64,000 bases of DNA from positions 1,488,001 to 1,552,000 of the forward strand of contig OZ038422.1 in NCBI GenBank assembly GCA_964036155.1. The letters run 5' to 3'. Shown here one piece after another: positions 12,601 through 24,580 of this stretch. This stretch comes from Diploscapter coronatus. Its lineage: Eukaryota > Nematoda > Chromadorea > Rhabditida > Rhabditidae. Below the pieces are notes generated by a model, which was not told where the DNA came from, searched no databases, and saw only the letters and a program-made list of their open reading frames with translations. The position numbers and the translations under genes are program-made. Each line of letters begins with the position of its first letter. Position 1 is the first letter of the stretch.

Positions 12601-12940
12601 AGTGGCGCGGTAGATATGCTTTTAACAATTTTTCTTCATAAATGTCCTTTTGCAAAATTATGCTAATTTTTGAGAAATAAAGTTGCGGGTTCACAGAAAA
12701 TATTTGCATATTCGTAATCAGCGATGTCGATTTTGTAAATTCCATTTGCTCCCATTCCAAAGTAAGAATCTAAGTCAAAACCTTCCCTTGTTAGATTGCC
12801 ATAAAGGCTTCTCTTTAAATTTTATTGATTTTTTTGTAATTACCTTCGAAGTTAGTAATAGCCTCAGGCTCTCCGCTTGGACCAATTGTGGCGACGCACG
12901 AAAACGTCGTGCCCAAATCGATTCCAATCGGCGCTGGCAT
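9644..12940 (-). CDS. divergent heat shock protein 70
   Basis: Fourteen exons (12940-12844, 12325-12224, 12169-12081, 12036-11935, 11887-11683, 11612-11532, 11226-11075, 11030-10884, 10719-10643, 10597-10408, 10361-10206, 10150-10040, 9990-9853, 9805-9644) join in phase to about 602 residues of an ATP-dependent Hsp70 chaperone. Family signatures are present: [12 protein letters not shown] at the N-terminus, [12 protein letters not shown] and VYDLGGG in the nucleotide-binding domain, and [13 protein letters not shown] near its end. The substrate-binding part is weakly conserved and the protein ends without EEVD. There is no signal peptide, so it is presumably cytosolic. The exon 9/10 join has no AG acceptor: the phase-correct intron ends TTTACAT. 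This is either a mutated acceptor, an error or a non-canonical intron, so function is uncertain. No acceptor-like AG precedes the ATG closely. Confidence 0.85.
12393..12770. repeat. imperfect inverted duplication in Hsp70 intron 1
   Basis: About 110 bp at 12393-12502 match the reverse complement of 12661-12770, separated by about 160 bp. Shared text includes ATCGACATCGCTGATTACGA and AACCCGCAACTTTATTTCTC. Read as protein, both arms give variants of IDIADYE(F/Y)[12 protein letters not shown], and several differences fall at third codon positions. The left arm has an in-frame TAA. Confidence 0.8.
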
Positions 12941-15629
12941 CAATAAATTTGTTGAATACGCTAAAGATTTCGATCATAATCGAAATGGTTACATAATTTT
13001 GCGAAAATGTATCGAAACATGAATTTGTCTAAAAGATGTGCATAAAGTTGGTAATTGAATTAATAATAACGTAATAATTGAAACATCAATATGTCTCAAT
13101 ATTGAGCAGAAGGAAAAGGAAGAATTGTTCGATTATATTCGAAATAAGTCAAATGTTTTGATCAATATTCTCTTATCTGTGTCAAGTGACAACCTTGAAT
13201 GCTTTTATTTAAAAATGATAACGGAAATATTATGCATTCTGATTCATTTTACCCATATCATTGAAATAAAGAATCCACAAAATATGATTTCAAAATAATG
13301 TCTTTATTCATAAAACAATTTTAAAATTTTACGTAATGAACTATTTCTCATAAACATGTCTGGGAAGAATTTAAAAGGTAAAATAATCAAATATTAAGAA
13401 TTGAATATACAAGAAAAATGATAATTAATTGAGAGCTAGGGCTTTGTAATAGTCATCATATGTTCCACATGATAAGTTGTGAATAAGAAATATCGATTTT
13501 GAAACATTTAAAGTACCCACTTTCTCTGTGAAGATTACGGTAAAAAATGCGGAATTTAAAGCACTTACTATTCCTTTTCTTAGATTTCTGCACAACAAAA
13601 TGGCTATGTCTGCTGAACAAAAATTTTAATTTCTGCTGAATACAATTTTTATGCAGTAAACAATAATAATCTATTCAAATGGAATGTACATCATGATGAT
13701 TTACTCACCTTCTTTTATGGTTACGTTTAGATCATTGTGCGATGGAGTAGCATTTATGTAAATGCTAAATTGCGTAAATACGCTCTTCTGTCGTAAGCGA
13801 TAATCCTAAATAGTAGTACTTCTTTGTCTGATTCTGATGCAATCATCTTTTGCAATATAAGCCATTTGTGCAGAAACTTTCTACATTTCTGGCTATTTCC
13901 GTAAATTAAATCTAGCAGGTTATTTTTAATTTTTAATAATTTCAAATTAATATTTGATTATTTGAACAATAAAATATATCATTATCTGATCCTCTTAATC
14001 TAAATCCGATTAGGAAGATCTCGTTAATGTTCGCGAAAACAAAGGAAAGAAACGGATAATGAATAATAGTAGTTTTGAGTATGTGTTTCCAGTCCGCCCA
14101 CTGCATACAAAGTTTCCTATAAAATGCTCCTAGACTCCTAACGAATTGACGGATGATTTACTCGAATTTGTACTAAGAGATGCCCCACCCCACGCATTTT
14201 CATTAATTTTACAATTAGCGTTTCGAAATTTCAAGATTTTGGTTTCTAATTTTTCCGGGCCCATAAATTTATCACACTTCCGTTTTTATTTAAATTTAGA
14301 CGATGTTATTTTAGTCCAAGTTTTGGTATAAGTAGTCGAATTTCCGATAATTTGAAAATTTCACGACTTTGCCACTCTATGAGATAATATATGCAAAAAT
14401 GAGAGAACCTTTCCCTATCCTCTCTTAGCCTCACATACCATTTCGCAGGGTTGAGAGGTTGCGAGATTTCCGAATTTCCTAATCTTATTGTAGGTTTTCT
14501 CGTGCATGTTGTTCGTTCTTTGGTTGTGTTTTCTGTAATTTTGAACTTTGCTCATAGTTCCAGGTAGTGTTAATCATGTAAATATTTACGTGATAGGGTT
14601 CATTCCGCCGGAGATTTGATTATCTACTATCTGCGGGCGTTTACAGCCCCTGCACTAATTGGCCTGTTGCGTCATTTATTCTCGCACCTTCCTCATTCCT
14701 TACCTATTACCTACTTTACTTCTAACCTAATTACATTTCTGCAGCCGTGGTCACACTTCAACACCCTCTCGTTTCATCAATTGCTCATATATATTATCAA
14801 GGCGCCAAAAAGCGGTTATTCGAGCATAATGGAACATGCAGGCGGTTTCTACTTTCATCCTCACCCCAATGAAATAGTGTCTAATGAAGGGAGTTAGAGG
14901 ATTTTCTCTGCATTCTCTAGTCCCCGATGATAGTCTTTTCTTCCATATTACTAATAAATTTACTCACCAATCACCTACTCATTCGCTTAAATTGACAGCT
15001 GATATTTCTGAATTCATACACGCACACACACTGACTCTATTTCCAGACGAAAATAGATTTTATTGAATTTTTGATATTCAAAAAAGTCACATAGTTTTGC
15101 AGACTTTAGCATTTTATAATTAGGCTTCTTAATAATTAGCCTAAAATTAATATTGAAGCAAATTTTTATCCATAAATAGGAAACCCTTGATTTTTAAAGT
15201 TATTGTTGCATTTCCTATTTTTCTAAATTATCGAAAGCCATTGACAAATATTCTTATAAGTATCGTCATAATTGCATAATTCCTCTCCCTAATTCATAAT
15301 CGACAGTCAGTTCGCGCTGCCCGAGTAAATGATGATGAACTCATCATCTTGCTGCTCCAACTTAATAGGCTTCGTTTTCAGCCTAGCCGTCCTTTTGCTT
15401 CTTCAGGCCAACGACCTTCTGCTCGAACAAGTTTTCTGTTTTCCTACACAAACGCAGAGTCGGCATTTTCCCCGACTTCATTATTATTTCACATCCGCCG
15501 AGCGCCGGTCCGAAATTTGTTCAAAATTCGGATTTCGGATTTTCGGCGATTTAGGTCGGACGACGAACGAATTTTCGAATTTCATCAAACTAATCTATTT
15601 TTATCTTTGACTTCTAAAATTTCAAAACT
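12941..15629. other. intergenic region
   Basis: Upstream region of the minus-strand Hsp70 gene and of the plus-strand prepropeptide gene, so it should hold both promoters. It is AT-rich with scattered short open frames that lack splice structure or family resemblance. One hairpin-like stretch at about 14345-14480 belongs loosely to the CGAAATAG element family. I see no other gene. Confidence 0.4.
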
Positions 15630-16955
15630 ATGAAGTACCTGTCTATATTGATAGTCTTCATATTGAACCTATTCGTTCAGGTATGAGTTTGGGTAACTTG
15701 AAAATTCGCAACTTGTGAAATAGTATGGGAAAGAAGGAAAGCCTTTTCCTATATTCTTATACTCTTTCCTAACCCTACATACGATTTCGTCAAGTTGCAA
15801 ATCTTCCGAATAGTCTGAATTTGCATTTTCGAACTTAAATAATATGGTTGAATTTCAGAGTATAAGTTCACAGGACCGACAATTGAATCTATTGGACCGA
15901 ATATTGGACTACAACGTGCAAAACTCGATGCAGAATAATATGGACGAGCGATTTCAGCAATTAGGTAAGTATATTGATTGAAAATCTAAATACGAATTTA
16001 AAAGCAATGAATAAAAGCACTATGCCGTTTTATCTCCCCTTCTCTACGCTGTAAATCACGCGGACGATATAAAATGGGAAGCTAGGAAAGGGCTAGAGAA
16101 TTAGGCAAAAAACCGTACTCATCTGATTTTAGGATGAACTTATTTGTTCTTTTCGCATTTTCCGCAATTTTGTCGGATTTCTTGACTTTCGTGTCGTTTT
16201 GTGTTCTGTCGTGTCGTTCTTATTAGTCGCCTTCAATTTCGACTGCTTGAGGCTTGTCGACGCGTTCGCAGAGGTCTCGGCAGCTTACAGTAGAACAAGT
16301 CGGATTTAGATTTTAGGTTGATTTGTAGAAAAGTTCTTTTTCTATCTTTTTTCGAGAATATTTTAAACATTTTCTGAGCAATTTGGCTCTGATTTATGCG
16401 GGGGTATCCACATTTATCAGACCATTTTCATTCATTTTTCGATTTGTAGGCCTGTTTTGTCCTGATTGTCTACTGTCGTGATCTATAACGCTTTTTGTCT
16501 GTTAGTGGTAAATTGTAAGACTAATTTTGTGAAGAAGTCTGACAAAGTCGTTACTTTTCTCTGAAATATTGAAATTTGGCCTAAAATGACGAATTCTATG
16601 CAACGAGATGGGGTGCAAATAAAAAAGACAGTAGGGGGAGGGAAAACGACAAAGCGAAAGTAGCACGATAAAAGTTAACAGAATTGGTGTATTTAGCAAT
16701 TCGCTTTTGTCATACTACTCCTGCAGTATTAAGTATTACCTTTATTAATTGCTAAATTTAAATATAATAAAAATAGAAGCTTGTTAATTATACCATTTTA
16801 TAATAGATGCTCATCCTGGACTATATTGAAAAGTAGATGTTCCTGAACATTGTATTCGAAACTTTATTGTTAATAATCAAATTTTAGATCGAGGTAAACG
16901 ATGTCGATGGAAGCTATGCGGTGCGGGCACTGGTAGACGATTCAGATACTTGTAA
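15630..16955 (+). CDS. candidate cyclic neuropeptide precursor
   Basis: Three exons (15630-15680, 15859-15964, 16888-16955) join in phase to 74 residues. Residues 1-17 (MKYLSILIVFILNLFVQ) form a secretory signal peptide. A spacer of about 35 residues rich in Gln, Asn, Asp and Leu follows. Then RGKR releases a peptide that begins CRWKLCGAGTG, followed by RR and a short tail FRYL before the stop. The two cysteines, four residues apart, could close a small disulphide ring. The Gly before RR is a standard amidation donor, giving a predicted cyclic amidated decapeptide. The C-x-W-K-x-C ring resembles urotensin II, and C-x-F-K-x-C is the CNMamide pattern, but the flanks match neither. Donors GTATGA and GTAAGT and TTTCAG/TTTTAG acceptors are good. 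The second intron (about 920 bp) could hide another exon. Confidence 0.6.
15705..15810. repeat. CGAAATAG-family hairpin element in prepropeptide intron 1
   Basis: The left arm includes GCAACTTGTGAAATAGTATGGG and pairs with a right arm reading CATACGATTTCGTCAAGTTGC. The core GAAATAGTATGGG is shared with other copies in this window. Confidence 0.75.
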
Positions 16956-19900
16956 AAACTCGTGTGCCATCCATTCATCTCATATATTTTCAAATACATC
17001 TGACCTGGTGCTAATTGTCATACTTTGAGCTATATTTTGCTCGAACCGATTTTTTGCATTATTTATTCTCGCTTTTGAGTGAGGTGACATAAATTATATA
17101 ATTGAAAAGATTATAGCTTAAAAATATTCGAAGAGCATGGACTTATATTTTAAGGCTCGCATTAAACTTCATTCAGATTGAAAGGGAAACCATGAAAAAT
17201 ATTGCGTGCGATTTAAATTAAACAATTTTACTTCGGATCGCATATTTGCATTCTAGATTTACAATATTTTGTATGGATATAAATAATCCCCTAGGTCACA
17301 GTTCAAAATGTGTGTCTGTGTTATTATTATTGTTGTAGTGGATCTTTGGAATGCAAATAAAGCTGCACAAGGCTTCCAAGCTTTCTCAGAGACTCGTTCC
17401 AAAGCGGTTCAAATCCATTCGAATATTGATCAGGAAATTCTTCTAACTTTAATTTTAATCCTCAGTTTCATGATGAAAATCAATAAAGTAGTACTACAGT
17501 AATCTGTGTAAAATATTCCATTTAGATTATTGGATAATTTTGTTGAATATTTATCTAGCTATTTTTATTAATTGAGTTTCGGTTAACTTAAAAATTTCAT
17601 TCTGAAGCTAAAGAGGTATAAATTTGATAAAATCTAAGTATCTGCCATAGATTAATCCATATTCCATATAAGGAATTACCACATTCTTCCATATTTGCCC
17701 AACGCTGACCCCATCCCATTGTGTTTGTGGATACCCCTTCTTTCTTTTGTCCTGCCTGCGCAATATATTTGACCGTCCCTTTTAAATCGCCAATCTGAAT
17801 CATTGTACGTTTCAACATAGCTGCCTTAGTTGATTAATCCTATGATGATTCAAAGTCCAAGTTTTGCTGCTTTTGAATTCCTTAAAATATAGGTCAATGC
17901 CGGGTTTGCTTGATTCAATTTAATTTCGTCCTGATAATTGAATTCCCCCAAACGTCTGAGAATATGCTAATTAGTTTGATCCTCGAAAGGATATTGATAT
18001 CTGCATAAATCGATATATCTGGCTCATATTGAAGAATAGACCTTGAAAACAGTCTGAGATATATCCAAATCTCATTTTTCAATGCAATGACAGTCCATGA
18101 CGCTGCCATAGGTTGCACTTTCCGGGGAGGGAGTGCATAATTACACCTGGAAAATGGCCACTTTGACATGCGCGCGTGTTTCTTCGGCAAAATTCAAAAT
18201 AGCAGATTGTTTGGCGGGCCGGTTTAGGAAAATTTCAAGGCCTCCATTTTTTGTCGGAGAGGAAGTCTTGCTCAAATATACAGGTACAGAAGGCCCATAT
18301 TTCGCATGCAATGCAATGGTGTGTATTCGATATGTGAACAAATGTGCTAAGGCCTATTTTTCTTTCTTCCATTCACTCCGAAAACATATATGTATGTATG
18401 TATTTCGTTCAATTTGTTCCTCGCCTTCGCTCTTTCCTTCCCGTGTGTAAGTTTTTGCCATGTCATTAAATGTTTTATTGCCGTACTGAAGATCAGTCAG
18501 AAAGTCTGTGTGTTGGCTATTGTTTTATCAGATTTTTCGTACGTTTCAAATTCTTGTTTTTATATCTTCCTAGGGATGTGTTTTCCGCGGAGTTGCCCTT
18601 ACAATTCATTCATTAGACGCTGACCGAGTTCCTTTTCAAGTCCTGAAAAAATTGTGGATCTAAATAAGCCAAGGGGCACTTCTTCGGAAACAGAAAAAAG
18701 CGGACGAACTAGAGGGCGGTTCAATGTCAAGGAGATTCGAAGAAAAGAATTAGGAGTCGGTAGAAAAAACTGAGGTCACTAAAAAGATGGGAAGACTAAG
18801 GGAGAAGGGGAAGAGACAGACCGACTGTCTCCTCACACCTCTCTCTGCAGAACAGGCTGGAATATCTGCTCCACTTCCCATAACGCACCCTCGAGGCAAT
18901 TACTCGAGTCAGGTCAAATCTATTCCTACTTTTATGTTTTCTTGAGAGCATAGTTGCGCGCGCACGTGTAAGGTCAGGTACGGGATTTTTTCACGACTAT
19001 AAAAATTTGCACAGGTACACAGGCACCTGTATTTTTACTTGCGCACTGTTAGGACAGGCGCAAAATTATTTCCTATCTTTAGAGTGGAGCGGGTATACAG
19101 CTATGGGAATCCGTGTACCTGCCAATAGTTATGAAAATGCCTATATTTGTTATTGAACGATCATTGTCATGGCTTTTTGGCAACTACTGTATTACGGAGG
19201 GTGTCTTCCAAACGCTGTTTCTCCCTACTCTCATCTCCCTACCTTATCCCCAGCTATAGGCTCCATCATATAGTAGTTGTCCTAATGACAGGTACGCAAG
19301 TGTGATCTTCCGATACCTGCGTACGTGGATTTTTTCTTGAGTATTCTCATATCCTCATGTTCGAATGTCGAAATGTGTCAAGTCCGCATGTGCAGTGCAG
19401 CAATATTATTGAGATTGAGAGAACAAGTCATTGGCAACGCGTATTGCATTGCAATTTTCCTCGTTCCTTCATTCCTTCCGTGAAGAGCCTCCTAATTCTC
19501 ACCCCTTGCTTCTTGCGTCCTTGCTGTCTGGTTTCGACTCCACAACTGTGTGTATGTTGCAATGCAAGCTTACCCCTTACACTCATTTCCGCACTTACCT
19601 TTATTTCGGATTACTCGAGTAAAAAATTCAATGCGACGCGCTTCATTTAATCTGGTCGCAATATTGATTTTATTTGGATCAAAATGCCTCCATCTTACCT
19701 GAATTTGTATTTCTTGTACTTGTCAAATATCTGTGTATGTATCTCTGAACCTGTGTACCTATAGCTTTCGAGCATCTGAATAACAGTTGCGCTTTAAATT
19801 AGTTGAGCTCTTGTAGAATAATCATATCATTTGAAATTTATCGTACCTGAATAACACCTATAAGAAGTCCTACCTCTGACGATCCCTTGTATATATAGCC

Positions 19901-20505
19901 TGATATCCAGATTCATTCCCGAGAAATCAATCCATGTTCTACTTCCTCGCTGATGAGCGTGTTCATATTTTCATTTCGTTTTCAACCTTTCACCATTTCA
20001 ACTAGTTTCTCGTCTTTCCGTTGTTTCTTCCAAACACATATACAAGACAAGACCTGGGCTGCTTTCCACAATTTTCACCCATTTTCGCATTTCATCTTTC
20101 CTTTGCGCTCGCTCTTTCAGCGCTCCTTTTTTGTCTTTAATTCTCGATTCATTACTCTCTTACTTTTACCACTTACCTTTTCTATTTTTTCGCTTGTTCT
20201 GTTCTTCCTCTTCTTCTAATTCTTACGTTTTGCGAGATTGCGCAAAATTGTCACTTTTCACGACATGTCGCAGTTCCAATTATGATTTTTAAATCAATCG
20301 TTAAATTGTTTTAAATCGTCTCAAAAATTCGTTATTTTATGAGCCATCAATACAAGTAATGGATTAAAATAGGACGAAGTAGATCATGATATAACTTTAT
20401 TAAAATCGACACATTTTTGTGTTATACTGCTTTTACTAATGTTCGATTTATACGTATAGCTCTGAAAATCGAAGGTACTATTTAGAAACTTTCATGTTTT
20501 CAGTC
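16956..20505. other. intergenic region upstream of cuticlin
   Basis: About 3.5 kb between the prepropeptide stop and the cuticlin start. It contains polypyrimidine runs and, at about 18990-19320, repeated CAGGTAC/GTACCTG inverted motifs. No exon with matching splice sites and a recognisable product was found. Cuticlin promoter elements are probably in the last few hundred bases. Confidence 0.4.
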
Positions 20506-23500
20506 ATGCGAAGGGGTCCCTATCGATTCCCGGCGTCCTTGAGCAATCGAAGCCTCATTAGCCTTGTTCTTCACCTATTGATCGTCCACATTGTTCATTG
20601 CGACGTTATTCCGAATGGATTGATAGGCGAGTCGAAAAATGGGCAAATCGGAAAGTTCCCCCAAACCCAATGAATAAGGACCCCGATTTCAGTAGTTTTA
20701 TCATTAAAGTATTAGAGGCTGTAGGAAAAATGGGGGCCCGTTATTCATTGGATTTGGGGGTGTTTTTTCAAGTTGCCGAAAAGTGTTTTGTTTTTTGTGG
20801 TGAATTCCATCGATGATTTAGGAAAATTGAAAAGACTCACATCTTTTTGCTATGTTTTTACCTCCTAAAAAAAGGTGAGAAACGCACCAAATTCTCAAAT
20901 TCTTCGCCTTCGCAAAAAATTCCAAAACACAAGTAGCTAAATGCAATGCGCCAGTAAAGAGTAAATTGGCGATCTACGGAAAGATAGAAGTCAAGGGCGA
21001 CAAGAAAAAGGCCAAAATGAACGCAAACAAATCACTGAAACCGGCGCACTATTCAAAGGAATTTCACGAGATTTTCTGGCTATTCACCAGATTAGAAAAT
21101 CAACTTTGTTTTCAGGAGACCCTCTAGTGGAATGCGGTAGTGAAAGTCTAACGATTAGCTTCAAAACTGATAAAGCTTTCGAGGGACATACCTATGTGAA
21201 GGGACATTATTCGTGAGTAATATGCTTTCTTTTATGAAATAACCTTAAATCTTAAGTTTAACTCATATTTAGATCAGCAGAGTGCAGAGCTGACGCTACA
21301 TTGGATAGTTCAGTCAACTTAACCGTGCCTTACAACGATTGTGATGTTCTGAGGCAACGATCTGTAAGTTCAGCCTAAAATCTATCTATGGAAACAAAAC
21401 TCATGATTTTTTGACTCACATGATTTTTTCTATCATTTTCCTTGCAACAATAATTCTTATCAGAAATAGAATCTACACATCACGCCTAAGTTGCTTGTTT
21501 GAGGCGGAATTTTGTGAACAATTGAAGTAATTTGAAGTGCAAGTCAAGAACGATTTGATTTATATTTACCACAAAATAAAATTGATTAATTAGCACCTTT
21601 ATCATACTTCTCACGCTGTATTTTGGCTTAACTTAAAAAGAAAATAATTCTTGTTTACAGCACGATTCTTTAGAAATTTCCAATATTTGACAAGTTGCAA
21701 TAAAAGCTAAACACATGATATATGGCTTTTAAAGATTGACCATTCAGGCAAACCCTCGAGGAATCATGATTACCACCACAATTATCATTTCTTTTCATCC
21801 GATGTTCATAACGAAGGTCGATAAGTCCTACAAAGTGCAGTGCTTCTATTCAGAAATCGCCAAGACTGTCACTCAGCAATTGGATGTCAAGTACGACTCA
21901 AAATATTGATTTTAAAGTTGAACTTAAATTGAAGATAGAAAAAGATCGACAAAAGTATTGCGACGAAAATACAACATGAAATGAATAAATGCAAAATCAT
22001 TAGTGATTTTTCGTAGGATATTTATCTTATCATACTTTTATTATTTGTTAAAATAGGGTCAAATTTGTAGAAGATTGAAATTAAACTAAATTGAATTCTA
22101 AGAGTTGGCAAGAACATGGAGAAGAACGTGCTGGTCGTGGTTGGTGATGACGATCTAATGAGTGGGAAGAATAGGACGGCTGGAGCGCAGCATGAGTAAG
22201 AGTCAAATAGCACAGACCTAGGCAGACTTTCAGTCAGAACGAAAAGTTCTAGGAAAAGAGATCCGCAAATTCGATATCTTCTATATGAAGTTAGTGCATG
22301 AGGGGGTTCACATAAGACTTTTGCCACCTATTTTGGCCTAAGAGGGTCCGCACGAAAGATCTGACTTGAGCCCTGCCTAGGTCTGCGAATAAACCAAATT
22401 TGTGATTTAATCCCGAGACTTTAGTCCGACCCAGGACGAAGACATTCACATCTCGGTTCCTTTGCCTGAGTGCAGATATCAAGTTCTGACCGAGAACAAA
22501 GATGGGGAACCGGTGAAATTCGCTACTGTAGGTCAAACAGTCTACCATCAATGGACTTGCGAGCCGGAGGGAGGTCAAAGTAATATTTTATTATTATTTT
22601 TTTTAAATTTATCTAGCCTAAAATCAATTTTAAAAAGAAGTTGATGTATTTTGTGTTGGTGAAGTGCTATAATATTTTCTTTATTGCATTTAAATTTCAG
22701 AAGAGACATCGCCATTTTGCGCTACCATCCATTCCTGCAACGTTCGCGAAGAGAGTGGCAAGGAAGTGCAACTTCTCGATGAAAACGGCTGCGCGGTTGA
22801 TAGGTTCAATGATTGCCTTAAAATTTAGGGCTCACATTTCACGAATTACACACACCCTCTTCAGGTTCCTATTAAATAATCTGGAGTACACGGCCGACCT
22901 AACCGGCGGCCAAGTGTCGCAGGTGTTCAAATTCGCCGATCAACCATCGCTCTTCTTCCAGTGCCAAATTCGCCTAAGTCTGAAAGAGGGGGGCAAATGC
23001 AAGGTAAACCAGCTAGTGGAAGACGGCCTTGTAGCTTAGTTGGCAGAGAGTCGCATTTCTCTTGGAGCAAGTTTAAGCTAATAAGGAATAGAATTTTTCC
23101 AAAATTAGATTTTATTTCTTCAAAAATTGTTTTAATTCAGAGGTCATCAGATGAATGTCCAGCGGCGGCGAGAGGAAAGCGCTCAATTTCACAAAACGAG
23201 AATGAAGTCGACGTGATTTCGCAGAGAATGACTGTATTCGACATTGATGATCCTATCAGTGCGTTATTTTAAAATATAAAGGGCAACCTGCAAAAGCAGT
23301 TGCATACGAAATAGTATGGGGAAGAGAACCGCTTGCCCTAACAAATCACATAGCTATTTCGTATGCAAAACGATACTACGACGCGCGGCTAGTTTTCCGA
23401 ATTGTCAAACAAAGAATAATTTAGACCCCAAAGCGGCTAAAAACCTTGGATCAGATGCTCTGACGGGCACATCTTCCGGAGATATCTGCATTTCTCCGAC

Positions 23501-23612
23501 TGCAGCAGGCGCCCTTGTGGCCCTGTTTGGAACAACCCTTATCGTCTCTCTAATAGCGGTTGGCCTATTGTGCTTCAGGCCCCAGACCGTCAAATTCAGT
23601 TTGAGGGACTAA
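20506..23612 (+). CDS. cuticlin-like zona pellucida (ZP) domain protein
   Basis: Nine exons (20506-20626, 21116-21212, 21273-21363, 21748-21890, 22425-22579, 22701-22803, 22865-23003, 23141-23258, 23425-23612) give about 384 residues. The N-terminus has a signal peptide (core [16 protein letters not shown]). The ZP domain starts at [15 protein letters not shown] and contains [35 protein letters not shown]-type [32 protein letters not shown] and [10 protein letters not shown], with the conserved Cys series. A furin-type RGKR, then a Ser/Glu-rich segment, a membrane helix ([22 protein letters not shown]) and a short tail follow. Nematode cuticlins are secreted, cleaved before the membrane helix and polymerise into cuticle. 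An acceptor AG sits 2 nt before the ATG, suggesting trans-splicing. The first intron appears to be GC-AG (AG then GCGAGT) and contains a repeat. Which cuticlin paralogue it is cannot be told. Confidence 0.9.
20656..20762. repeat. short inverted-repeat element (family D, copy 1) in cuticlin intron 1
   Basis: Left end CCCCCAAACCCAATGAATAA pairs with right end TTATTCATTGGATTTGGGGG. A second copy lies at about 25210-25308, about 75 percent similar by eye over roughly 90 bp. Confidence 0.75.
22212..22387. repeat. CAGACCTAGG-ended inverted-repeat element in cuticlin intron
   Basis: Ends read CAGACCTAGGCAG on the left and CTGCCTAGGTCTG on the right, a perfect 13-bp inverted pair about 175 bp apart. 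It lies just before the acceptor of the exon at 22425. A related element with CAGATCTAGGCAG ends lies in the MAP2K intron near 59054-59228. Confidence 0.8.
23285..23375. repeat. CGAAATAG-family hairpin in cuticlin last intron
   Basis: GCATACGAAATAGTATGGGG pairs with AGCTATTTCGTATGC about 45 bp later. It lies wholly inside the intron between the exons ending 23258 and starting 23425. Confidence 0.8.
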
Positions 23613-24536
23613 ATCTTATTATCAGATTAAATTCATATGGATCTTATTATTCCAAAAAAAACGCAAGCAACTCAGTTAATCATTCCGATCGTTCTCAAGG
23701 TGCTCAAAAGTCTGCAAAACGTTTCCTTCTCAATGACCTATTTTGTTTACCTAACCTGTATATTTCTTTTTGATCTGAATTAGTCAAATCTGACATTCCA
23801 AACCATTTCATATATGTTTTACACATTGTTCTTGTATATGTACTCATGACTTCACTTATCTAATAATTATCTTGCAAATTGACTATTTCTTAAAATGCGC
23901 ACTGTCGCTAAAGGTTTTTTGTTTTTAATTTGAATTAGCGGTGGAGCGCATTTTACGAATAGGCATGTCTGTGAGTTTTTCCTCAATACCCCTGTATTAT
24001 CACTTGTATTTTAACATGGGTCGCGCTTTACGTTCTCTTGCTTCAGTTATATTATCGTTGTTGTTCCATCGAGAATAAATCGTTCTCTTCCTCGAATATG
24101 TCCATAAGTGGAGACAAAAGGATTAACGAAATCCTGGGGATATTCTTCAGCCCGTAATTTATAGAACATCGGCCTAATGAAATAGCGGCACTCAAAAGGG
24201 AAATTACGTGATTTCGTTTCTCCAAATTTACACATACAGTGTGTTTGCATGTCTTTTTGTCATGTTGTGTTATAGTTTCTAAATTGCCTAGATATCCCCC
24301 CTCCCAAAATGCACCCTGACACATGTGGAAGAGACTGCTTATTATCCAATCTTGGACCCGCCTTAAATCTAAATCCGATTTCTGTCGATTGGTTTTAGGG
24401 TGTCATGCTTTCGCCCTTCTGCTGCGTCATGGCCGTTTATCGCTTTCTCTAATCTCTCTTAAAACGGAACCCTCCCTAAAACGCTCCCAATTAGGAACGA
24501 TTCTTCACTTGGGGGGATCTGTTGGGCTGTTGGGTT

Positions 24537-24580
24537 CCTCCCTCCCTCCCTCCCTCCCTCCCTTCCTTCCTCCTTCCTCC
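24537..24580 (+). repeat. CCCT/CCTT microsatellite
   Basis: Tandem CCCT units grading into CCTT units over about 44 bp. Confidence 0.9.

Noticed and set aside
17597..17818. Minus-strand open frame with a protein-like composition (GDLKGTVKYIAQAGQ)
   Set aside because: No splice context, no flanking exons and no family I recognise; left unannotated.
23024..23085. A tRNA-like D-arm text (TAGCTTAGTTGGCAGAG) in a cuticlin intron
   Set aside because: No TTCGAAT-type T-arm and no matching acceptor stem follow, so it is not a tRNA gene.
15630..23612. Treating the exons at 15630 and 15859 as the 5' end of the cuticlin gene
   Set aside because: The phase would fit, but a separate signal-peptide exon at 20506 with its own acceptor sits closer, and a third exon at 16888 closes the upstream frame with a complete prepropeptide.
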